A DNA stretch of 64,000 nt from Actinokineospora fastidiosa. Lineage in GTDB: Bacteria > Actinomycetota > Actinomycetes > Mycobacteriales > Pseudonocardiaceae. The notes beneath the pieces are model-generated. The model worked only from the letters and a program-made list of their open reading frames with translations, was not told the DNA's origin and ran no database searches. The stretch spans positions 62,001 through 126,000 of the forward strand of contig NZ_BMRB01000001.1 in the NCBI RefSeq assembly GCF_014648415.1. The letters are read 5' to 3'. Made by a program: the position numbers and the translations under genes. Shown here piece by piece: positions 34,370 through 42,897 of this stretch (position 1 is its first letter; each line of letters begins with the position of its first letter).

Positions 34370-34407
34370 CGGAAGGCCCACCCGGGATGTTCCGGGTGGG
34401 CCTTCCG
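34370..34407. terminator. bidirectional terminator between DUF4873 and DUF3107 genes
   Basis: A perfect 16-bp stem (34370-34385 and 34392-34407, arm CGGAAGGCCCACCCGG) with a six-base loop GATGTT in the gap between two convergent genes. One of the clearest hairpins in the window. Confidence 0.85.
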
Positions 34408-34418
34408 CGCGACTGGTC

Positions 34419-34643
34419 TCAGGGAGCGAAGCCCACCTTGCGGACGTCCGCGCTGCCGATCTCCACGTACGCCACCCGCGCGGACGGGACGACGTAGCGG
34501 CGGCCCTTGTCGTCGGTCAGCACGAGCTGGCCCGTGCTGCTCTTGAGGGCGTCGGCGACCAGGGCCTCGACCTCGTCAGGAGTCAGGCTGCTGTTCAGCA
34601 CAAGCTCCCGCGCGGTGTCCGCGACACCGATCTTGACCTCCAC
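34419..34643 (-). CDS. DUF3107 small protein (TB9.4-like)
   Basis: A 74-residue protein matching DUF3107 (VEVKIGVADTARELVL, TPDEVEALVADAL, VLTDDKGRRYVVPSARVAYVEIG). In M. tuberculosis the homologue TB9.4 (Rv3208A) is adjacent to the TetR gene Rv3208 and was noted as a T-cell antigen; its function is unknown. GTG at 34643 with GGAGGTCGC ribosome site. Here it is separated from that TetR by about 5.3 kb of inserted genes. Confidence 0.88.
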   Translation of the reverse strand: MEVKIGVADTARELVLNSSLTPDEVEALVADALKSSTGQLVLTDDKGRRYVVPSARVAYVEIGSADVRKVGFAP

Positions 34644-34737
34644 GCGACCTCCACACTGGTAGTTGCCTGACAGAAGGCTAGTCGAGCGGGCCGCCCCCGC
34701 GCCGCACGGGGCGAGGGTGTTCACCACCCGCGAAATC

Positions 34738-35409
34738 TCAGCCGAGGCCGAGGGTGGTCATGCGCTTGCCGTGCTGCTGCTGGAGCCTGCGGAACAGGGC
34801 CGCGATGCCGGAGAGGTCGCCGGTGCCGGAGACGATCAGCTCGGCGAGGCCGTCGCGCTCGGCGACGACGTACTGGGCCTGCGTCAGCGCCTCGCCCAGC
34901 AGGCGCCTGCCCCACAGGGCGAGCCGGTCGCGGACGGTGCGGTCGCGCTCGATGGCCGCGCGCACCTCGCGCTCGGCGAAGGCGGAGTGGCCGGTGTCGG
35001 CGAGCACCTCGGTGACCAGGGCGGAGGTGTCCGGGTCCAGCCACGAGCCGATCTCGCGGTAGAAGTCGGCCGCCAGCCCGTCGCCCACGTAGGCCTTGAC
35101 CAGCGACTCCAGCCAGGAGCGCGGCGCGGTGGACGCGTGCCAGGTGTCGATGTGGCCGATGAAGGGGCGGATCGCGTCCTCGACGCCCACGCCGTGCCCG
35201 GCCAGGTACTTGGCGATGGTCAGGTAGTGGCCCATCTCGGCAGCGGCCATCTCCGACAGCGCCGCCCGCCCGGACAGCGTCGGGGCGGTGCGCGCGTCCT
35301 CGGCCAGCCGGTCGAAGGCCGACAGCTCGCCGTAGGCGAGCACGCCCAGCAGGTCCACCACACCCGGGGAGAGCGCCGCGCCGCGCCCCTCGACCTCCGC
35401 GTTCTCCAT
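34738..35409 (-). CDS. ferritin-like fold protein
   Basis: A 223-residue helical protein of the actinobacterial ferritin-like group represented by Rv3210c. Conserved helices carry the bundle pattern ([37 protein letters not shown] with E-x2-H-like [29 protein letters not shown]). Whether it binds iron is not settled: EMGH is present and the second pair (AFAERE) is incomplete. ATG at 35409. Its upstream region holds the divergent rhlE promoter with a 12-bp direct repeat. Confidence 0.8.
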   Translation of the reverse strand: MENAEVEGRGAALSPGVVDLLGVLAYGELSAFDRLAEDARTAPTLSGRAALSEMAAAEMGHYLTIAKYLAGHGVGVEDAIRPFIGHIDTWHASTAPRSWLESLVKAYVGDGLAADFYREIGSWLDPDTSALVTEVLADTGHSAFAEREVRAAIERDRTVRDRLALWGRRLLGEALTQAQYVVAERDGLAELIVSGTGDLSGIAALFRRLQQQHGKRMTTLGLG

Positions 35410-35424
35410 GCGGGCAGGGTATCT

Positions 35425-35458
35425 GGCAGGACACCCGGGTAGACTCGGCAGGACACCC
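35425..35458. promoter_or_regulatory. 12-bp direct repeat flanking a -10 element upstream of rhlE
   Basis: GGCAGGACACCC occurs twice exactly (35425-35436 and 35447-35458), 22 bp apart, i.e. two helical turns, with TAGACT (35440-35445) between them. It sits between the ferritin-like gene (minus) and rhlE (plus), so it could serve one or both. Confidence 0.55.
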
Positions 35459-35459
35459 A

Positions 35460-35625
35460 CCGCCGGGACCGGCGGAAACGGGTGGTCCCCGGCCCATCGA
35501 GAGCCGGGGCGGAGGGTGCGCGCAAGCCTCGCTGAGCCCTCCCGCGCACGACTGGACCGGGGGGAGTCCGGGTGCGCGGTCGAGCGGCCGGACCAGGGCC
35601 GTTGCGCGCTGGTGAACAGGAGAGG
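35460..35625 (+). promoter_or_regulatory. structured 5' leader of the DEAD-box helicase gene
   Basis: If transcription starts shortly after the TAGACT element, the leader is about 175 bases. It contains hairpin CCGCCGG/CCGGCGG (35460-35475), hairpin CCCCGGC/GCCGGGG (35487-35509), and complementary segments GGAGGG/CCCTCC further on. No long gene fits. Leader structure before an RNA helicase gene hints at autoregulation; no known riboswitch was recognised. Confidence 0.45.
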
Positions 35626-37263
35626 TTGATCACCCTGACGAACGACACAACCGGACTCGACCCGGTCAGCCTTGAGCACGCCGAAGCGGGCGTGCCGGAG
35701 ACCGACACATCGCATCCGCTGCAGGCGGGCGCGCCGGTGGCCACCGACTCGCCGACCTTCGCCGAACTGGGCGTGCGCGCGGAGATCGTGCGCGCCCTCG
35801 GCGAGGCGGGCATCGAGCGGACCTTCGCCATCCAGGCGCTGACGCTGCCGCTGGCGCTGGCAGGCGACGACCTGATCGGGCAGGCCCGCACCGGCACCGG
35901 CAAGACGCTGGGCTTCGGCGTGCCGCTGCTGCAGCGGGTCACCACGCCCGGCGACGGCACCCCGCAGGCGCTGGTCGTGGTGCCCACCCGCGAGCTGTGC
36001 CTGCAGGTGACCCACGACATCAAGGACGCGGGCAAGCACATGGGCGTCCGCGTGCTCGCCATCTACGGCGGGCGGCCGTACGAGCCGCAGATCGCCGCGC
36101 TGCGCAAGGGCGTGGACATCGTGGTCGGCACGCCGGGCCGCCTGCTCGACCTCGCCGAACAGCGCCACCTGGTGCTGGGCAAGGTGCGCGGGCTGGTGCT
36201 CGACGAGGCCGACGAGATGCTCGACCTGGGCTTCCTGCCCGACATCGAGCGGATCCTGACGATGGTGCCCGACGAGCGGCAGACGATGCTGTTCTCGGCG
36301 ACCATGCCCGGCCCGATCATCACCCTGGCCAGGACGTTCCTGCGGCAGCCGACGCACGTGCGCGCCGAGGAGCACGACCAGGGCGCCATCCACGAGCGCA
36401 CCGAGCAGTTCGTCTACCGGGCGCACTCGCTGGACAAGATCGAGGTGCTGGCCCGCATCCTGCAGGCCGAGAGCCGCGGCCTGACGATGATCTTCACCAG
36501 GACCAAGCGGACCGCGCAGAAGGTCGCCGACGACCTGACCGAGCGCGGCTTCGCCGCCGGCGCCGTGCACGGCGACCTGGGCCAGGGCGCCCGTGAGCAG
36601 GCGCTGCGCGCGTTCCGCTCCGGCAAGGTCGACGTGCTGGTCTGCACCGACGTCGCCGCCCGGGGCATCGACGTCGACGACGTGACCCACGTCGTCAACT
36701 ACCAGTGCCCCGAGGACGAGAAGACCTACGTGCACCGGATCGGCCGCACCGGCCGCGCCGGGCGCACCGGCGTGGCGATCACCCTCGTCGACTGGGACGA
36801 GGAGGCCCGCTGGAAGTCGATCAGCGACGCGCTCGGCCTCGGCAAGCCCGAGCCGGTGGAGACCTACTCGACCTCCGAGCACCTGTTCGCCGACCTGGGC
36901 ATCCCGGAGAAGGCGAGCGGGCGGCTCCCGCTGGCCAAGCGCACCAGGGCGGGCCTGGACGCCGAGCCGGAGGAGGACCTCGGCGAGCGCAAGCGCGGCG
37001 CCAAGCGCAGCCGCAGGCGCACCGGCTCGGCCCCGGCCGAGGAGGCCCAGGAGAGCGCGGAGAAGTCCAGCAGGCCGCGGCGCAGGCGCAGGCGGGGCGG
37101 CGTGGACGTCGAGGGCGACGACGCCCCCGCCGAGACCGCGTCGACCGCGGACGGGGAGTCGCAGGCCAAGCCCGCGCGCACCCGGACCCGGCGGCGCAGG
37201 CGGGCCGGGGAGGTCGTTTCCCCGGGGTCGAACACCGGCGATACACCGGGGTCGGCAGACTGA
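35626..37263 (+). CDS. rhlE: DEAD-box RNA helicase RhlE
   Basis: ATP-dependent RNA helicase of 545 residues. Motifs in order: Q motif (FAELGV ... FAIQALTL), Walker [17 protein letters not shown], motif II DEAD ([14 protein letters not shown]), SAT, then RecA-2 motifs [13 protein letters not shown] and [10 protein letters not shown]. After about residue 400 comes a basic Arg/Lys-rich tail with RRRRRRGG-type runs, which probably binds RNA. Start is uncertain: TTG at 35626 directly follows AGGAGAGG; GTG at 35572 has GGGGGGAG at good spacing and would add 18 residues. It is the counterpart of Rv3211, and the same neighbour (PQQ-like protein) follows 4 bp later. Confidence 0.92.
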   Translation: MITLTNDTTGLDPVSLEHAEAGVPETDTSHPLQAGAPVATDSPTFAELGVRAEIVRALGEAGIERTFAIQALTLPLALAGDDLIGQARTGTGKTLGFGVPLLQRVTTPGDGTPQALVVVPTRELCLQVTHDIKDAGKHMGVRVLAIYGGRPYEPQIAALRKGVDIVVGTPGRLLDLAEQRHLVLGKVRGLVLDEADEMLDLGFLPDIERILTMVPDERQTMLFSATMPGPIITLARTFLRQPTHVRAEEHDQGAIHERTEQFVYRAHSLDKIEVLARILQAESRGLTMIFTRTKRTAQKVADDLTERGFAAGAVHGDLGQGAREQALRAFRSGKVDVLVCTDVAARGIDVDDVTHVVNYQCPEDEKTYVHRIGRTGRAGRTGVAITLVDWDEEARWKSISDALGLGKPEPVETYSTSEHLFADLGIPEKASGRLPLAKRTRAGLDAEPEEDLGERKRGAKRSRRRTGSAPAEEAQESAEKSSRPRRRRRRGGVDVEGDDAPAETASTADGESQAKPARTRTRRRRRAGEVVSPGSNTGDTPGSAD

Positions 37264-37267
37264 CCGG

Positions 37268-38656
37268 GTGACCGCACCGGAGCCCCCCAGCAGCGAGTCC
37301 GGTTCCCCGCGTCCGGAGCCGGGAGACGGCGGCCACGGCGACGGGCTGACGCCCGAGAGCGGTGGCTTCCACACCTGGACGGAGGACGTCCTGGCCGGGC
37401 CGCCCCCGCCCCCGGTGGACACCGGCGGGCGCACGCGGTTCACCCGGCGCCGGGACGTCGTCATCGCGATCGGCCTGGTCGTCGCGGTGGCCGCGGGGTG
37501 GGTCCTGCTCTGGCAGGCGAGCGACCTGAAGGCCACGGCGACGGCTCCCCGCAGCGCGGCGCCGTCGCCCGCGCCGCCGGAGCTGTTCCCGCCGTCGCTC
37601 GGCGAGGCGTGGCGGGCCGAGAGCCCGGCCACCCCGGAGCCGGTCGCCGCAGGCCCGGTCGTGGTCACCGCCCAGGACGGCGAGGTGATCGGGCGCGACC
37701 CGCTCACCGGCGAGCCGGTGTGGAGCTACCGGCGCGACCTGCCGCTGTGCACGGTCACCGCGGCCTGGCAGAACGCCGTCGCGGTGTACCGCTCCGACGG
37801 CGGCTTCCTGCCCGACGACGCCCCCCGGGGCGACGGGGGCTGCAGCGAGGTCACCTCGCTCAACGGCGAGGACGGGTCCCGGGCCGCCCAGCGGAACTGG
37901 GACGCCGAGCTGGGCGCCGAGCTCGTCGGCGACGGCACCTACCTGACCGCCTCCGGCCAGCGGCTCATCACCACGCTGCGCTCCGACCTGGTCGAGACCA
38001 TGGAGTACGGCCAGGTCCCGGCCCAGGTCGTGCCGGACCGGCAGCCGCGCACCGGGTGCGCCTACGACTCGGTGTTCATGAACGCCGGGCGCATCGCGGT
38101 CATCGAGCGGTGCCCGGACGACCTGGCCGACCGGCTGACGGTCTACAAGGCCACGGCCAAGGACGCCGACCGGCCCGAGGTCGTGTTCAGCGAGGTGCTG
38201 GACTCCGAGTCCGCGCAGGTCGTGGCCATGACCGACCGGCTGACCGCGGTCGCGCTGCCCGACCCGGCCCGGCTGCTCGTCTTCGGCGACGACGGCGCGC
38301 GCACGGCCGACGTCCCGCTGCAGGTCGGCGCGCTGCGCCAGGACGGCCCGGTGGCCGAGACCGTCGCGGGGTCCGGGGCGTACCACTGGCACACCGGGTC
38401 GGCGACGGTCGCGCTGTCGATGGAGGACCTGAAGCCCCTGTGGACCGTGCCGGACACGCTGGGCCCCGGCACGCTGTTCGCCGGGCGGATGCTGGTGCCG
38501 GTGGCCGACGGGCTGGCCGTCATCGACCAGACCGACGGCTCGCGGGTGGGCACGTTCCCGGTTGACCGAGGCGGGTACACCGGCCCGGTGGCGATGTCCA
38601 CGATCGGTCCGATCGTGCTCGAACAGCGCGGCCCGCTTTTGGTTGCTTTGCGATAA
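37268..38656 (+). CDS. membrane-anchored PQQ-like beta-propeller protein (Rv3212-like)
   Basis: A 462-residue protein: Pro/Gly-rich cytoplasmic N-terminus (1-58), one transmembrane helix (about 64-82, [19 protein letters not shown]), then an extracellular domain of repeated beta strands of the PQQ-propeller type ([48 protein letters not shown]). Cysteines LPLCTV and GGCSEV, and TGCAY/ERCPD probably pair. Rv3212 of M. tuberculosis has the same size class, topology and position behind rhlE; its role in envelope biology is not defined. GTG at 37268, 4 bp after rhlE, so cotranscribed. Confidence 0.82.
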   Translation: MTAPEPPSSESGSPRPEPGDGGHGDGLTPESGGFHTWTEDVLAGPPPPPVDTGGRTRFTRRRDVVIAIGLVVAVAAGWVLLWQASDLKATATAPRSAAPSPAPPELFPPSLGEAWRAESPATPEPVAAGPVVVTAQDGEVIGRDPLTGEPVWSYRRDLPLCTVTAAWQNAVAVYRSDGGFLPDDAPRGDGGCSEVTSLNGEDGSRAAQRNWDAELGAELVGDGTYLTASGQRLITTLRSDLVETMEYGQVPAQVVPDRQPRTGCAYDSVFMNAGRIAVIERCPDDLADRLTVYKATAKDADRPEVVFSEVLDSESAQVVAMTDRLTAVALPDPARLLVFGDDGARTADVPLQVGALRQDGPVAETVAGSGAYHWHTGSATVALSMEDLKPLWTVPDTLGPGTLFAGRMLVPVADGLAVIDQTDGSRVGTFPVDRGGYTGPVAMSTIGPIVLEQRGPLLVALR

Positions 38657-38690
38657 GACTCACACCGGGTCCGAGGCGCACACTGGTCCC

Positions 38691-39557
38691 ATGTCCGAGG
38701 TACCGGTGTATTCGCAACTGACCCCGCACCGCGCGGTCCCGGTCGAGCTGCCTGGCCACTACGCGGCCCTGCGCACGACCGGCGACGGCCCGGTTGTCCT
38801 GTTGGTGCCCGGGTACACCGGGTCCAAAGAGGATTTCGTCCCGCTGCTCGACCCCATCGCCGACGCGGGCTACCAGGCGCTGGCCATCGACCTCCCCGGT
38901 CAGATGGACACGCCAGGACCAGACGATGAGAACGCCTACCTGCCCGCAGCGCTCGGCACGGGCCTGGCGGAGCTGGTGGAGAAGCTGGCCGCGGACGGGC
39001 GCCCCGTCCTGCTGGTCGGCCACTCCTTCGGCGGCCTGGTCGCCCGGCGCGCGGTGCTCGCGGGCGCGCCGATCGCGGGCCTGACGCTGCTCAGCTCGGG
39101 TCCGGGCGAGCTGCCGCAGGGCATCCGCAGGCAGGTGCTCGAGCTGGGCGACCCGCTCCTGCGCCAGCACGGCGTGGCGGCAGCGCAGCAGGCGCAGGAG
39201 GCGCTCAACCGCGAGAACCCGCGATGGCAGAGCCTGTCGGAGCCGCTGCGCGAGTTCTTCCGCGCCCGCTTCCTGCGCAACAACCCGGCGGCGCTGCTGG
39301 GCATGGCGCGCGGCCTGCGCACCGAGCCCGACCTGGTCGCCGACCTGTCGCGGAGGCTGCGCAGCAACAGCACGGGCTGCCTGGTCGCCTGCGGCATCGC
39401 CGACGACACCTGGCCGCCCGCGGTGCAGCGGGACATGGCCGACCGGCTGGAGGCCGACTACGCCGCCATCCTGGGCGCCGGGCACTCCCCGGCCGTCGAG
39501 GCCCCGGAGGCGTTGTTGGACGTGCTGCTGCCGACCTGGAACACCTGGCTGGCCTGA
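38691..39557 (+). CDS. alpha/beta hydrolase
   Basis: A 288-residue soluble hydrolase. Visible: oxyanion strand VLLVPGYTGSKEDFVPL, DLPGQMD, nucleophile LLVGHSFGGLVAR (Ser), late acid in ACGIADDTWPP, and His in ILGAGHSPAVEAPE. Homologues are described as generic esterases; the substrate is unknown. The gene starts at an ATG (38691) with no clear ribosome site, 34 bp after the PQQ-like gene. It is convergent with a small membrane protein. Confidence 0.85.
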   Translation: MSEVPVYSQLTPHRAVPVELPGHYAALRTTGDGPVVLLVPGYTGSKEDFVPLLDPIADAGYQALAIDLPGQMDTPGPDDENAYLPAALGTGLAELVEKLAADGRPVLLVGHSFGGLVARRAVLAGAPIAGLTLLSSGPGELPQGIRRQVLELGDPLLRQHGVAAAQQAQEALNRENPRWQSLSEPLREFFRARFLRNNPAALLGMARGLRTEPDLVADLSRRLRSNSTGCLVACGIADDTWPPAVQRDMADRLEADYAAILGAGHSPAVEAPEALLDVLLPTWNTWLA

Positions 39558-39577
39558 GTCCTGTTCGGATAGTCCAC

Positions 39578-39940
39578 TCAGGCCCACCAGAAGTACCAGA
39601 AAGCGGCGCCGCAGGCGACGGCGACCAGCACCATGGCCAACGCCGCCTGCGGCCCGCGCAGCCGGTCGGCGAACCGCTGCGCGACCACGGCCGCGACCGC
39701 GGCCGCGATGTGGCCGAGCAGCACGCCGACGCCGGGTCCGGGCACGTCCGGCTGGGTCCAGGCGTAGACCTGCAGCGCGAGCACCACCAGCGCCAGGCCG
39801 CACAGCCCGACGGCCAGCGCGCCGCTCAGGTCGCGCCACGGCCCGCCGGGCCGTGCCCGGGCACGCGGCAGCTCCACGGTCGGATCATCCGGCTTCGGCA
39901 GGCGTTCGGTGGGACCGGTCACCCCAACAGCATCGCTCAT
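39578..39940 (-). CDS. small three-helix membrane protein
   Basis: A 120-residue protein that I do not recognise. N-terminal 35 residues are polar, followed by three hydrophobic helices (about 37-58, 68-88, 100-118; the last ends FWYFWWA). The second loop carries an Arg-rich turn (QRFADRLRGPQ). ATG at 39940 with GGGGGAGGG ribosome site. Immediately upstream is a hairpin pair (40019-40097) that separates it from the nuclease gene, so it has its own promoter or depends on read-through. Confidence 0.7.
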   Translation of the reverse strand: MSDAVGVTGPTERLPKPDDPTVELPRARARPGGPWRDLSGALAVGLCGLALVVLALQVYAWTQPDVPGPGVGVLLGHIAAAVAAVVAQRFADRLRGPQAALAMVLVAVACGAAFWYFWWA

Positions 39941-40018
39941 CCCTCCCCCGGCCACGCTCCGGGGCGGGTCGATGGCCGGGCGTGTGCGGAATGGCGCTGG
40001 TCGCCGTCGCCGCACGGG

Positions 40019-40053
40019 CGGTCGGACGTGCCCAAGACGGGGCAGTCCGACCG
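40019..40053. repeat. bulged inverted repeat (hairpin) upstream of the membrane protein gene
   Basis: CGGTCGGAC (40019-40027) pairs with GTCCGACCG (40045-40053), and inside it TGCCC pairs with GGGCA (40029-40033 with 40040-40044), leaving a one-base bulge. A stem of 14 pairs with a six-base loop. Plausible terminator of the nuclease transcript on the minus strand. Confidence 0.6.
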
Positions 40054-40065
40054 GTCCGCGCGCGT

Positions 40066-40097
40066 CGGTTGGTCCGCAGGGCCCTGCGGACCAACCG
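40066..40097. repeat. 32-bp perfect palindrome
   Basis: A 16-bp arm, CGGTTGGTCCGCAGGG, is followed with no loop by its exact complement. It lies 13 bp from the bulged hairpin. As RNA it cruciforms into a stem with a minimal loop. Terminator or protein-binding site are both possible. Confidence 0.75.
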
Positions 40098-40165
40098 CGC
40101 CAACCCAGCGGAAGCAGCCAGCGCCGAGGCATCCGCGTGCCCTACCGCAGAGACCGCACCGTCGG

Positions 40166-40999
40166 TCAGGGGGCGAGCATGGCCCACGGGTCCAAGGGCG
40201 GGCCCGCCGCCTGGCCGTCGGCGCAGCTGCGGCGGAAGTCGCACCAGGCGCACTGGCGGCCGGGTTGGGCGGGGAACAGGATGTCCGGGTCGCCGCCCGC
40301 GGCGAGGGTGTCGGTGGCCAGCTGGAACTCGTCGGCGATCTCCTCGGCCCGGCGGAGGTGGCGGGCCAGGGACTCGTCCGTGTGCTCCCACGCGGCGACG
40401 GTGCCCGTCGGGAGGTGGTGGAGCTCCACCTTCGTGCACGGCCTGCGCAGCGTCCGGCGGGCGGCCAGGACGTAGAGGGCCAGCGCCTGGGAACCGCGGG
40501 CGTCGTCGGTGGTCAGGGCGTGCCTGCCGGTCTTGTAGTCGACGATGACGACCTCGTCGCCGCGCTGGTCGATGCGGTCGACGCGGCCCTCGGCGACGAT
40601 CGTGCCCACCGGGGCGGACACCCAGCGCTCCAGGCCGACCGGCTCGTGGGTGACGTCGAGGTCGGCGACGTAGTCGTGCACCCACCCGGCGGCGCGGTCG
40701 CGGAACTCCGCGGCCTGGGCGGCGCTGGCGAAGCCGTCGTCCTTCCAGTGCGTGCGCACGAGGCCCGCCGCCGCCTCCGGGTTGCGGGCGCGCACGGGCA
40801 GGTCGAACAGCGCCTTGAGCGCGTTGTGCACGACCGCGCCGAGCGTGCTGTGCGCCCAGGGGCCGCCGCGCGGCGGGGTCGGGCGGTCGAGGTAGGCCAT
40901 GCGGAAGCGGCGCGGGCAGTCCGCCCACACCCCGAGCCGCGACGGCGTCACCTTGATCAACTTCCGCGGCATGCTGTCGAATCCCAGCTGACCTCGCAC
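40166..40999 (-). CDS. RecB-family PD-(D/E)xK nuclease with 4Fe-4S motif
   Basis: A stand-alone nuclease domain of 277 residues, related to the nuclease of AddB and Cas4. Motifs: LGVWADCPRRFRMAYL (first Cys), GAVVHNALKALF, AEGRVDRIDQ, VVIVDYKTGRH (catalytic Asp-x-Lys), and CAWCDFRRSC (three Cys). So four Cys are placed to hold an iron-sulfur cluster. GTG at 40999 is proposed as a leaderless start: TACGGT lies 7 bases upstream. An in-frame ATG at 40972 is an alternative. No helicase partner is adjacent; the DNA substrate is unknown. Confidence 0.85.
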   Translation of the reverse strand: MRGQLGFDSMPRKLIKVTPSRLGVWADCPRRFRMAYLDRPTPPRGGPWAHSTLGAVVHNALKALFDLPVRARNPEAAAGLVRTHWKDDGFASAAQAAEFRDRAAGWVHDYVADLDVTHEPVGLERWVSAPVGTIVAEGRVDRIDQRGDEVVIVDYKTGRHALTTDDARGSQALALYVLAARRTLRRPCTKVELHHLPTGTVAAWEHTDESLARHLRRAEEIADEFQLATDTLAAGGDPDILFPAQPGRQCAWCDFRRSCADGQAAGPPLDPWAMLAP

Positions 41000-41057
41000 G
41001 GCCCACACCGTACGCAGTCCCACCGACACTATCCGCGCCGGCGTGCACAATGACCGC

Positions 41058-41402
41058 GTGGAGATCTGGCACAACCCCCGCTGCTCGAAGTCCCGCGCCG
41101 CCAAGACCGCGCTGGACGCCGCCGCGCCCGGGCACACCGAGCGCCGCTACCTCGACGACCCGCCCACGGAGGCGGAGCTGGACGAGGTGCTCGCGAAGCT
41201 GGACCGCCAGCCGTGGGAGATCACCCGGATGAAGGAGGCCAGGGCCAAGGAGCTCGACCTGGCCAACCTCCCGCACGACCGGGCGGCATGGATCGCCGTG
41301 CTGGCCGCCAACCCGGTGCTGATCGAGCGCCCCATCATCATCACCGACGACGGCCGCGCGGTGATCGGCCGCAGCCAGGAGGCGATCGACGAGGTGCTCT
41401 AG
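41058..41402 (+). CDS. ArsC-family (arsenate reductase-like, glutaredoxin-type) protein
   Basis: A 114-residue thioredoxin-fold protein of the ArsC/Spx family. IWHNPRCSKSRAA at residue 3-15 contains the single catalytic Cys with the following CSKSR loop, and the C-terminal ERPIIITDDGRAVIGR is typical. It may reduce arsenate with glutathione/mycothiol-linked partners or be a general redox protein; no arsenic genes flank it. GTG at 41058 appears leaderless, with CACAAT 7 bases upstream. A GTG at 41043 would add five residues. It overlaps the convergent marC end by 4 bp. Confidence 0.83.
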   Translation: MEIWHNPRCSKSRAAKTALDAAAPGHTERRYLDDPPTEAELDEVLAKLDRQPWEITRMKEARAKELDLANLPHDRAAWIAVLAANPVLIERPIIITDDGRAVIGRSQEAIDEVL

Positions 41403-42007
41403 CCCGCCATGAAGCCGCGCACCGAGTCCGCGACCAACTGCACCGCGATGGCCGCGAGTAGCAGACCGGCGATCTTGGCCAGCAGCGTGATGCCGCTGTC
41501 CTTGATGAACCGGATGACCGCGCCGGAATAACGCAGGCACAACCACAGGAACAGGTGCACGGCGACGATCGCGGCCCCGAGCGCCAGATAGGACGCCAGG
41601 TGGCCGTCCGCCTGCCGCACGAAGACGATCGTCGCCGCGATCGCGCCCGGCCCGGCCAGCAGCGGCGTGCCGAGCGGGACCAGGGCGACGTTGACGTCCT
41701 CGGCGATCTCCGGCTCGGTCGACCCGCGCCCGGTGAGCAGGTCGAGCGCGATCAGCAGCAACAGCAGCCCTCCCGCGCCCTGCAGGGCCGGGATGCCGAT
41801 GCCCAGGTAGCGCAGGATCACCTCGCCGCCGACGGCGAACAGGCTGATCACCAGGAACGACACCAGCACGGCCTGCCGGGCCGCGCCCAGCCGGGTCTGC
41901 TTGGACTTGCGCCCGGTCAGGCTCAGGAACACCGGGATGGTGCCCGGCGGGTCCATGATCACCAGCAGGGTGATCGTGGCCTCGGCGAACAGCGCGACGT
42001 CGAACAT
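41399..42007 (-). CDS. MarC family integral membrane protein
   Basis: A 202-residue MarC/UPF0056 protein with six hydrophobic helices. Family features: MDPPGTIPVFLSLTGRKSKQ near the first helices, and VPLGTPLLAGPGAIAATIVF in the middle, both conserved in MarC. No biochemical function is settled despite an old link with antibiotic resistance. ATG at 42007 overlaps the stop of the PHP gene by one base (TGATG), so the two are cotranslated. The C-terminal helices end in VRGFMAG. Confidence 0.9.
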   Translation of the reverse strand: MFDVALFAEATITLLVIMDPPGTIPVFLSLTGRKSKQTRLGAARQAVLVSFLVISLFAVGGEVILRYLGIGIPALQGAGGLLLLLIALDLLTGRGSTEPEIAEDVNVALVPLGTPLLAGPGAIAATIVFVRQADGHLASYLALGAAIVAVHLFLWLCLRYSGAVIRFIKDSGITLLAKIAGLLLAAIAVQLVADSVRGFMAG

Positions 42008-42867
42008 CAGGCCACCAGTATCCCCGCGCCGGTGGCCCGCTCGCCGATCGCGGCCAGCACCTCGGGGGCGGTGGTCTCCGCGCCGATGGCGGTGGTCTTG
42101 TTCGTGCCGTGGTAGTCGCTGGAGCCGGTGACCAGCAGGCCGTGCCGGTCGGCCAGCGCGCGCAGCCGGGCGCGGGCGTCGTCGTCGTGGTCGGGGTGGT
42201 CGACCTCCACGCCGTCGAGCCCGGCCCCGGCCAGCTCGGAGACCACCTCGGCGCTGATCGTCGGGCCGCGCCGGTGGGCGAACCCGTGCGCCAGCACCGA
42301 CACGCCGCCCGCGGCCTTCACGAGGCCGATCGCCTCCAGCACGGGCGTCTTGCGGCTGGGCACGTAGTAGCCGCTGCGGCCGTGCAGCAGCGTCGCGAAC
42401 GCCTCGGTCACCGAGCCCACGACGCCCGCGCGCACGAGCGCCTGGGCCAGGTGCGGGCGGCCCGCGGGCGCGTCGGGGTGCAGTTCGCCCAGCAGGGTGT
42501 CGGCGTCGACCGGGTAGCCGTCGGCGGCCATCCGCCCGGCCATGGTGCGCAGGCGGGCGCGCCGCTCGGCGCGGGTGCGGGCGTGCTCGGCGACCATGGC
42601 CTCGGACTCGGGGTCGAACAGGTACGCCAGCAGGTGCACCGTGCACTGCCCGCCGCGGCCGTCATCGGAGACGCAGGTCAGTTCGGCGCCGCGGACCAGG
42701 GCCAGTCCCGGCGGCAGCGCGGCGGCGGCCTCGGCCCAGCCCGCGGTGGTGTCGTGGTCGGTGATCGCCACCGCGGCCAGCCCGGCGCGCGCGGCCGCGG
42801 CGACCAGCCCGGCCGGGCTGTCGGTGCCGTCGGAGGCCGTGGAGTGGCAGTGGAGGTCGATCCGCAC
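42007..42867 (-). CDS. PHP-domain phosphoesterase
   Basis: A 286-residue PHP-domain phosphatase (TrpH/RNase AM-like). Metal ligands occur in order: DLHCHSTASDG (residues 3-13), ITDHDTTAG, GAELTC, LLAYLFD, VLAHGFAH, and GSSDYHG. All three metal sites look complete. In bacteria such proteins hydrolyse 3'-5' nucleotide phosphates (3',5'-bisnucleotide or small RNAs). GTG at 42867, apparently leaderless (CACACT 6 bases before). Coupled to marC. Confidence 0.87.
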   Translation of the reverse strand: MRIDLHCHSTASDGTDSPAGLVAAAARAGLAAVAITDHDTTAGWAEAAAALPPGLALVRGAELTCVSDDGRGGQCTVHLLAYLFDPESEAMVAEHARTRAERRARLRTMAGRMAADGYPVDADTLLGELHPDAPAGRPHLAQALVRAGVVGSVTEAFATLLHGRSGYYVPSRKTPVLEAIGLVKAAGGVSVLAHGFAHRRGPTISAEVVSELAGAGLDGVEVDHPDHDDDARARLRALADRHGLLVTGSSDYHGTNKTTAIGAETTAPEVLAAIGERATGAGILVA

Positions 42868-42897
42868 CCAGCCAGTGTGGCGGATGGCGCAGGTCAC

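Noticed and set aside
41003-41137. N-terminal extension of the RecB-like nuclease to an ATG at 41137
   Set aside because: The added residues are antisense to the ArsC-like gene and show no conservation pattern.
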